Under the pieces are notes generated by a model. It was not told the DNA's origin. It was given only the letters and a program-made list of their open reading frames with translations, and did not search any database. Shown piece by piece: positions 34,802 through 39,574 of a stretch of DNA of 39,574 nt. Numbering within the stretch: the first letter of the stretch is position 1; every line of letters begins with the position of its first letter. The stretch lies in assembly GCA_938041955.1 (NCBI GenBank), contig CALISD010000123.1:1-39574 (forward strand). The letters are read 5' to 3'. Source of the stretch: an uncultured Granulosicoccaceae bacterium (GTDB lineage Bacteria; Pseudomonadota; Gammaproteobacteria; Granulosicoccales; Granulosicoccaceae). Made by a program: the position numbers and the translations under genes.

Positions 34802-35784
34802 TGACTTCGCCAGTTAATGCAGTGAACACCTATAACCGGCGCCAGGTACTTGCGTTGCTTGCTGGTAGCGCTGCTTGTGCGTGTTGTGGTGCTGTGCATG
34901 CCAATAAGCTTGCCTATGATCTGGCGGCGACAGAAATTGCCAGAGGCACCTGGGCGGTACATGGCCGCACCGAGTACTTTACGCTAGAGAATGGCGGCAA
35001 CATAGTTAACGTCGCGTTCGTGGAAGTGCCGGATGGTGTGGTGGTTATTGATACCGGGCCGTCGCGACGGTACGGTGAGGCCTTGCTTGCACTGATAGAA
35101 AAGACGGTACCCGGTAAGCCGGTATTAAGGGTGTATAACACCCACCATCATCCTGATCACTTTCTTGGTAACCAGGTTTTTGAAAACTCCCTTATTGCGG
35201 CGCCGCAAAAGGTAATTGATAACATCAATGCTGAAGGTGATGGCTTTACCGATAATATGTATCGTCTGGTAGGTGACTGGATGCGAGGTACGCGAACTAC
35301 CTCACCTGGAAAGGCGCTGGAAGCACAGTCTGAAGAGATTGGTGGGAGGCGTTTTTCACTTTACTATTTAAGCGGCCACACCAGCGCTGATCTTGTTATT
35401 CGTGATGATGAAACCGGGGTGGTTTTCAGTGGTGATCTGGCGTTTTACAACCGCGCACCCACCACGCCGCACGCAGACATCGATGTCTGGCAAGAGTCAC
35501 TGTCTGTCATAGCATCACTGGACAAAGAGCTGATCCTGCCGGGCCATGGCCTGCAAGACAAAGTCGGAGATTCACTGGTACAAACCGGCGACTACCTTGA
35601 CTGGCTGCAACAAGCCATGACAGAAGCAGCATCTCGCGGCCTGACCATGAACGAGGCCATGAGCTTGCCGATCCCGCCACGGTTTACAACACTAGATGTG
35701 GTGGACACAGAATATCAACGCTCAGTGGTGCATTTGTATCTGGCATTCGAAGATGACCTAATGCCACTAATAGAAATGAAGTAG
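34801..35784 (+). CDS. Quinoprotein relay system zinc metallohydrolase (MBL fold)
   Basis: The 327-residue metallo-beta-lactamase-fold protein has the zinc motif THHHPDH (H115, H117, D119, H120), further ligands in LSGHTSADL and FSGDLAF, and a final PGHG. The N-terminus has a twin-arginine-like NRRQVLALLAGSAACACCG signal, suggesting export, possibly by Tat. This family occurs directly after SoxYZ-like carriers in PQQ dehydrogenase clusters, and a thioester- or thiol-linked intermediate released from the carrier is an attractive guess. It could be subtype 1 or 2 of the relay hydrolases; I cannot decide by eye. Coupled translation with the preceding gene is likely. Confidence 0.86.
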   Translation: MTSPVNAVNTYNRRQVLALLAGSAACACCGAVHANKLAYDLAATEIARGTWAVHGRTEYFTLENGGNIVNVAFVEVPDGVVVIDTGPSRRYGEALLALIEKTVPGKPVLRVYNTHHHPDHFLGNQVFENSLIAAPQKVIDNINAEGDGFTDNMYRLVGDWMRGTRTTSPGKALEAQSEEIGGRRFSLYYLSGHTSADLVIRDDETGVVFSGDLAFYNRAPTTPHADIDVWQESLSVIASLDKELILPGHGLQDKVGDSLVQTGDYLDWLQQAMTEAASRGLTMNEAMSLPIPPRFTTLDVVDTEYQRSVVHLYLAFEDDLMPLIEMK

Positions 35785-36046
35785 CGCTCCAGTCAACATG
35801 GCAGCGTAAGTGGATCAAGTCCGGCACGACAGCGAGCCCGACGCCAGAGCGAGTCGACCAGGTACCGCGCTAGATTCCCCTCCTGGACCCAACCATTTGG
35901 CTCAAGATTTTGCCCACATTGGTGGCTATGCCCTCTAAACCAAATTGACGCAATGCAACTGCTAATAGGGTGCCTCACGCCACAGATTGCGGTAATATCT
36001 CCATAGTTGTCGAGCTACCTTGTTCAATTCCATTGGGGGAATACTA

Positions 36047-37828
36047 GTGAAGAAGAATTTCAAACTACTCACGATAGCCAGCGCCATCACGCTCGGTGTC
36101 GGTTTATCCGGTTCAGTCAAAGCGGATGCAGTAGGCATTGCAGATATCGTCGGCGATCAAGCCAGTACTGACGATATCGTCTCTTACGGTTTAGGGCCGC
36201 GTGGTCAGCGTTACAGCCCGTTAGCCATTATCAACAAAGACAATATCAAGAATCTATTTCCTGTCTGGTCTTTCTCCTTTGGTGGAGAGAAGCAGCGCGG
36301 CCAGGAATCACAACCACTAATCAAAGACGGCGTCATGTACGTGACGGGTTCTTACAGCCGTATGTGGGCAATTGATATCGCCACTGGTGATGAGCTTTGG
36401 CAATATGACGCACGTTTGCCGGAAGGCATCCTGCCTTGCTGTGACGTAGTCAACCGTGGTGCCGCGATTCTTGGTGACAAAGTGTTCTTCGGTACTCTTG
36501 ATGCGAAGATTGTCGCACTTGATGCAAAAACCGGCAAAGTCGTCTGGCGTAAAAAAATCGCTGACTTCGAAGCAGGTTATTCGTACACAGCGGCTCCTTT
36601 GATTGTTCCAACCGATGCACACGGTCCACTACTTATCACCGGTAATTCCGGTGGTGAATTTGGTGTGGTTGGTGAAGTGCAGGCACGCAACCCTGAAACC
36701 GGTGATCTGGTCTGGACACGTCCAGTGATCGAAGGCCACATGGGTACAATGAACGGCGTTGAAACTACAATGACCGGCACAGCAAACGAAAGCTGGCCTG
36801 GTGATATGTGGAAAAACGGCGGTGGCGCTCCCTGGCTGGGCGGCACCTATGACCCCACCTCTAAGCTCGCCTACTTCGGTACCGGTAACCCTGCACCGTG
36901 GAACTCATACCTGCGTCCCGGTGACAACAAGTGGACTTCATCCCGGATCGCTATCAACCCTGAAAACGGTGAGATTGAGTGGGGCTTTCAAACCACACCT
37001 CATGACGGCTGGGATTACGACGGCGTTAACGAGTTCGTAGCATTTGATATGGAAAAGGATGGCAAGACCATTCAAGCCGGCGCCACCGCGGACAGAAACG
37101 GTTTCTTCTACGTGCTTGATCGCAACAATGGTGACTTCATCTCCGCAAAGCCTTTCGTTAAGAACATCACCTGGGCAAAAGGTATTGATGAGAACGGTCG
37201 TCCAATCTGGGATCCGGAAAATCGCCCGGGCAACCCTGCAGAATCTGCAGACGGTAAAAAAGGTAAATCAATCTTTGCAGTACCAAGCTTCCTGGGCGGC
37301 AAGAACTGGATGCCAATGGCTTACTCACAAGACACCAGCATGTTCTACATTCCTTCAAACGAATGGGGCATGGACATCTGGAATGAGCCAGTCACCTACA
37401 AGAAAGGTGCTGCGTACTTGGGTGCAGGTTTTACCATCACGCCAATCTTTGATGACTACATCGGTTCTTTGAAAGCCATGGATCCTGCTACAGGTGAAAT
37501 CAAATGGGAGTACAAAAACAAAGCGCCGTTATGGGGTGGGGTATTGACCACTGCCGGCGGCCTGGTATTTACTGGAACACCTGAAGGTTATATTAAAGCC
37601 TTTGATGATGAGACAGGTGAAGAGCTTTGGAAATTCCAGACAGGTACCGGTATCGTTTCCTCTCCAATCACCTGGGAGCAGGATGGTGAGCAGTATCTAA
37701 CCATCGTGACCGGTTGGGGTGGAGCGGTTCCGCTTTGGGGTGGTGAAGTTGCCAAGTTTGTCAGCTATCTTAACCAGGGTGGCTCGGTTTGGACTTTTAA
37801 GATTCCAAAGCAGCTTGCGTCTAAGTAA
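36047..37828 (+). CDS. PQQ-dependent alcohol dehydrogenase, methanol/ethanol family, lanthanide-type (PedH/ExaF-like)
   Basis: This is the catalytic enzyme of the locus. It oxidises primary alcohols to aldehydes in the periplasm and passes electrons to cytochrome c. The start is GTG 36047, with GGGGGA 7 bases upstream, giving 593 residues with a signal peptide ending VKADA. A TTG 27 bases earlier has no such site. Motifs: the vicinal disulfide [11 protein letters not shown] (C131-C132), the metal ligands E204 (GGEFG) and N281 (FGTGNPAP), and D323 plus the extra D325 in [10 protein letters not shown]. Asp at the last position marks lanthanide-dependent enzymes; calcium enzymes have Ala or Ser. 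The C-terminal region ([20 protein letters not shown]) is of the ethanol-dehydrogenase clade rather than XoxF. About 260 bases of leader separate it from the metallohydrolase, so a private promoter is likely. Confidence 0.93.
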   Translation: MKKNFKLLTIASAITLGVGLSGSVKADAVGIADIVGDQASTDDIVSYGLGPRGQRYSPLAIINKDNIKNLFPVWSFSFGGEKQRGQESQPLIKDGVMYVTGSYSRMWAIDIATGDELWQYDARLPEGILPCCDVVNRGAAILGDKVFFGTLDAKIVALDAKTGKVVWRKKIADFEAGYSYTAAPLIVPTDAHGPLLITGNSGGEFGVVGEVQARNPETGDLVWTRPVIEGHMGTMNGVETTMTGTANESWPGDMWKNGGGAPWLGGTYDPTSKLAYFGTGNPAPWNSYLRPGDNKWTSSRIAINPENGEIEWGFQTTPHDGWDYDGVNEFVAFDMEKDGKTIQAGATADRNGFFYVLDRNNGDFISAKPFVKNITWAKGIDENGRPIWDPENRPGNPAESADGKKGKSIFAVPSFLGGKNWMPMAYSQDTSMFYIPSNEWGMDIWNEPVTYKKGAAYLGAGFTITPIFDDYIGSLKAMDPATGEIKWEYKNKAPLWGGVLTTAGGLVFTGTPEGYIKAFDDETGEELWKFQTGTGIVSSPITWEQDGEQYLTIVTGWGGAVPLWGGEVAKFVSYLNQGGSVWTFKIPKQLASK

Positions 37829-37852
37829 GTAGTTGTTGTTAGGATGTAAATG

Positions 37853-37890
37853 CGCCCGGTTTGAGTTTCTCAGCCGGGCGTTTTTGTTTT
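37853..37890 (+). terminator. Rho-independent terminator after the PQQ dehydrogenase
   Basis: A CGCCCGG/CCGGGCG stem (37853-37859 with 37874-37880) surrounds a 14-base loop and is followed at once by TTTTTGTTTT. It starts 24 bases after the dehydrogenase stop and ends the plus arm. Confidence 0.92.
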
Positions 37891-38110
37891 AACAGAATCG
37901 AGTTGAGAATTCGGTGGGGTTTTTGTTTGTAGGAAATCCTACGGTGCGGGTTTGTACTATGTTCTATCTATGTCGAAGCAAAGAATTATTCGCATTCTGT
38001 TTCTGAATAAGGTGGCGTCCGTATATTCCATAAAAGACGGCTTCGTTACAGTGAACGGTTTAGCCTGAAAAACCATGACCTAATGAACCTGTCAACAAAA
38101 ATAGAAAAGG

Positions 38111-38320
38111 TTGAAGGAGAATCCGCTTGCCGTCCCAGAGGCAGAGAAGGAGGTTGTCCGTGAGGAATTAGATCTATCAGATATCTATCTGCTTGCGGCA
38201 AAATATATGGCAAGGAATAGGGGTATTGTTTCTACCGATCTGTTGAATAAGATGCAAGATACCACGTTGGCAGAATACCAGAGAGAACGACTACTTGAGC
38301 CTGCTGCACATGAGTCCTAA
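38111..38320 (+). CDS. Doubtful small hypothetical protein, possibly frameshifted
   Basis: A frame of 69 residues (NPLAVPEAEKEVVREELDLS onward, ending LLEPAAHES) has the amphipathic, charged composition of a real small protein. It has no ATG and would need TTG 38111. An ATG-started frame from 38083 (MNLSTKIEKVEGESA) overlaps it one base out of phase and ends at a TGA near 38163. A single-base shift would join the two into a protein of about 75 residues. I do not recognise any family, and it may be a decayed gene. Confidence 0.35.
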   Translation: MKENPLAVPEAEKEVVREELDLSDIYLLAAKYMARNRGIVSTDLLNKMQDTTLAEYQRERLLEPAAHES

Positions 38321-38483
38321 CTGTTTCATTTGTATTTTAATATGTGCACTGCCATGAATATGGGAATATTCTTGATGACATGGCGTGTGACAGACTCATG
38401 GACTATGTTGTTGAGAGATGGGATCTTTGGCCTGAAAGTAGTGTCAGCGTATGATTGTATCAGTGAGCATTCAGGAGCAAAGC

Positions 38484-38978
38484 ATGAGTTTCAACGTGAG
38501 GAAAATTCAGGAATCAGATATAGAGGGATTCAGGGCGGCGCTAAGCTCGGTGGTGAGCGAAAGAAAATATTTGCTGACACTGGAACTACCATCGATTGAA
38601 GATACAGCTAAGTTCATACGAACCAATATCGAAAACAATTATGTTGAGTACGTCGCTGAGATTAAAGGAAATATTGTTGGATGGGCAGATGTGATTCCGA
38701 AACAAAAGCAAGCCCTGAGGCATATAGGTGAATTAGGAATCGGCGTGGTCGCTGAACATCGGGGAATGGGCATCGGAAAGGAGCTGCTGAAAAAGGTGCT
38801 TGCCGGAGCATGGGGCAGCGGACTTAAGCGTGTGGAACTTGAAGTGTTCGCGAGTAACACAAACGCGGTGGCTCTTTATAAAAAGTTCGGGTTCGAGCAT
38901 GAAGGTACCAAGCGAAATGCAAGGTACGTCGACGGTAGATACGAAGATGTTCATTTCATGGCGCAATGTCGATTATGA
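38484..38978 (+). CDS. GNAT family N-acetyltransferase
   Basis: The 164-residue protein starts at ATG 38484, which has AGGAG 7 bases upstream; the frame extends to 38451 but without such a site. GNAT motif A is clear: ELGIGVVAEHRGMGIGKELL contains the acetyl-CoA pyrophosphate loop RGMGIG. Motif B ends in NTNAVALYKKFGFEHEGTKR. The C-terminal YVDGRYEDVHFMA is typical of RimJ/PhnO-like single-domain acetyltransferases. The substrate is unknown. It sits between two unrelated small genes on the same strand. Confidence 0.9.
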   Translation: MSFNVRKIQESDIEGFRAALSSVVSERKYLLTLELPSIEDTAKFIRTNIENNYVEYVAEIKGNIVGWADVIPKQKQALRHIGELGIGVVAEHRGMGIGKELLKKVLAGAWGSGLKRVELEVFASNTNAVALYKKFGFEHEGTKRNARYVDGRYEDVHFMAQCRL

Positions 38979-39087
38979 GACCATTCTGGTGGGATGGAAA
39001 AACGTGTGGCGGCACTTTGGTTGCAGTACACAGTCGTATATCGGATAGTGAAATATTTAATTTCTGCTTATAAAGTAAGGCACCATT

Positions 39088-39438
39088 TTGATAAATAGAT
39101 CTGCGATACTCTTGCGCTATAAACGGCCAGCCATTAACTGGATCAACGAAGCGAATCCTGTTGTGGAGGATCCAGGGATAACGCTGGAAAGAGTCAATGA
39201 AGACAGAAAGGTGTATTTAATTTCGGATCAAGACGGTGAGAGTCAGGCATCGGTAGACCTATGGGTTCAGGAGAATTATCGGTCACTGTTTGAAAGTGAA
39301 ATACATGCCTGGTATCTGGACGAAAAACTATGGCCCAAGCTAACAGGCTTTAAGATGTTCAAGCAGTGGTTTGATATTGAACATCATTCAATTATTCTGG
39401 ATACATTGGACTCGCCGATTGAAGATGATGGTTACTAG
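39088..39438 (+). CDS. Conserved small hypothetical protein
   Basis: The 116-residue protein probably starts at TTG 39088, preceded by an AAGG element about 9 bases upstream. It begins NRSAILLRYKRPAINWIN and ends with acidic residues (SPIEDDGY). It contains ESEIHAWYLDEKLWP and FKQWFDIEHHSIILD. I recall this overall pattern from uncharacterised proteins of many gammaproteobacteria, with 'NRSA...RPK.P...W' starts and a 'W..D...WP' centre, but no function is known. It has no signal peptide or membrane segment and so is likely a soluble cytoplasmic protein. Confidence 0.7.
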   Translation: MINRSAILLRYKRPAINWINEANPVVEDPGITLERVNEDRKVYLISDQDGESQASVDLWVQENYRSLFESEIHAWYLDEKLWPKLTGFKMFKQWFDIEHHSIILDTLDSPIEDDGY

Positions 39439-39490
39439 CCTGCATTATTCATGAGGATTCGTCACTCAGCGGAAATAGCGCTAAACAGGT

Positions 39491-39542
39491 CGCATGATCG
39501 AGTGAGAAACGTGGCCCGCCACGTGCCGAGCTTAATCATGCG
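39491..39542. repeat. Nested inverted repeat at window edge
   Basis: The outer arms CGCATGAT (39491-39498) and ATCATGCG (39535-39542) flank an inner perfect hairpin with ACGTGG/CCACGT arms (39509-39514, 39519-39524). The two-level symmetry suggests a cruciform-prone or structured extragenic element. An open frame from ATG 39451 runs through it to the edge, but the symmetry makes coding doubtful. Confidence 0.55.
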
Positions 39543-39574
39543 AGATGTGACGCGATATTTTCGTCTGATGGCGA

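Noticed and set aside
35812..35827. 16-base sequence GGATCAAGTCCGGCAC that recurs as its reverse complement at 6221-6236
   Set aside because: A match of this length between two places in a 39.5-kb window is near the chance level, and the flanks do not match. It resembles dispersed palindromic-unit sequences but cannot be supported from two copies.
38330..38599. 89-codon plus-strand frame overlapping the GNAT gene start
   Set aside because: It overlaps the well-supported acetyltransferase in another frame and shows no domain.

Overview
The window reads as a chromosomal segment of a free-living gammaproteobacterium with moderate GC content, possibly marine. The clues are a PatZ-type protein acetyltransferase, MtfA, a VF530-type protein, a TRAP transporter and a PedF/quinoprotein alcohol oxidation locus. 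The lineage is inferred from gene families only. No rRNA, tRNA, CRISPR array, phage or insertion sequence was recognised.

Bases 1-7300 hold a partial regulator-like tail, an ADP-ribosylglycohydrolase family protein, a class I HDAC-like deacetylase divergent from a Pat-type acyl-CoA synthetase/GNAT acetyltransferase, a VF530 DNA-binding protein overlapping the Pat stop, an 8-bp tandem repeat and a small methyltransferase. The Pat/HDAC pair suggests reversible lysine acetylation.

Bases 7300-19600 are catabolic and housekeeping. A TRAP transporter operon (dctP-dctQ-dctM on the minus strand) has an inverted repeat upstream of dctP. It is followed by a carboxymuconolactone-decarboxylase/AhpD-like protein, MtfA, a three-copy ~184-bp tandem repeat whose units each fold into a long hairpin, an M20 amidohydrolase divergent from an enolase-superfamily enzyme, and a PAS-GGDEF-EAL c-di-GMP protein.

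Bases 20000-37900 form one large quinoprotein locus built around a 72-bp divergent region at 29882-29953. The minus arm encodes a CxxxCW rhodanese-like protein, MoxR ATPase, DUF58, DUF4381, two VWA proteins, a TPR protein, a BatD-like protein, a PQQ-associated ABC binding protein and a YVTN beta-propeller. Most of these genes overlap or nearly touch. The plus arm encodes a NitT/TauT-type ABC transporter (binding protein, permease, ATPase), a PedF-type cytochrome c, a MoxJ/XoxJ-like binding protein, a SoxYZ-like carrier, a zinc metallohydrolase and a PQQ alcohol dehydrogenase ending at a strong terminator. The dehydrogenase carries the Asp-x-Asp signature of lanthanide-dependent enzymes. I infer that the locus covers the enzyme, its electron acceptor, its maturation or metal insertion, and solute or metal uptake.

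Bases 37900-39574 hold a doubtful small ORF, a GNAT acetyltransferase, a small conserved hypothetical gene and a nested inverted repeat at the edge.
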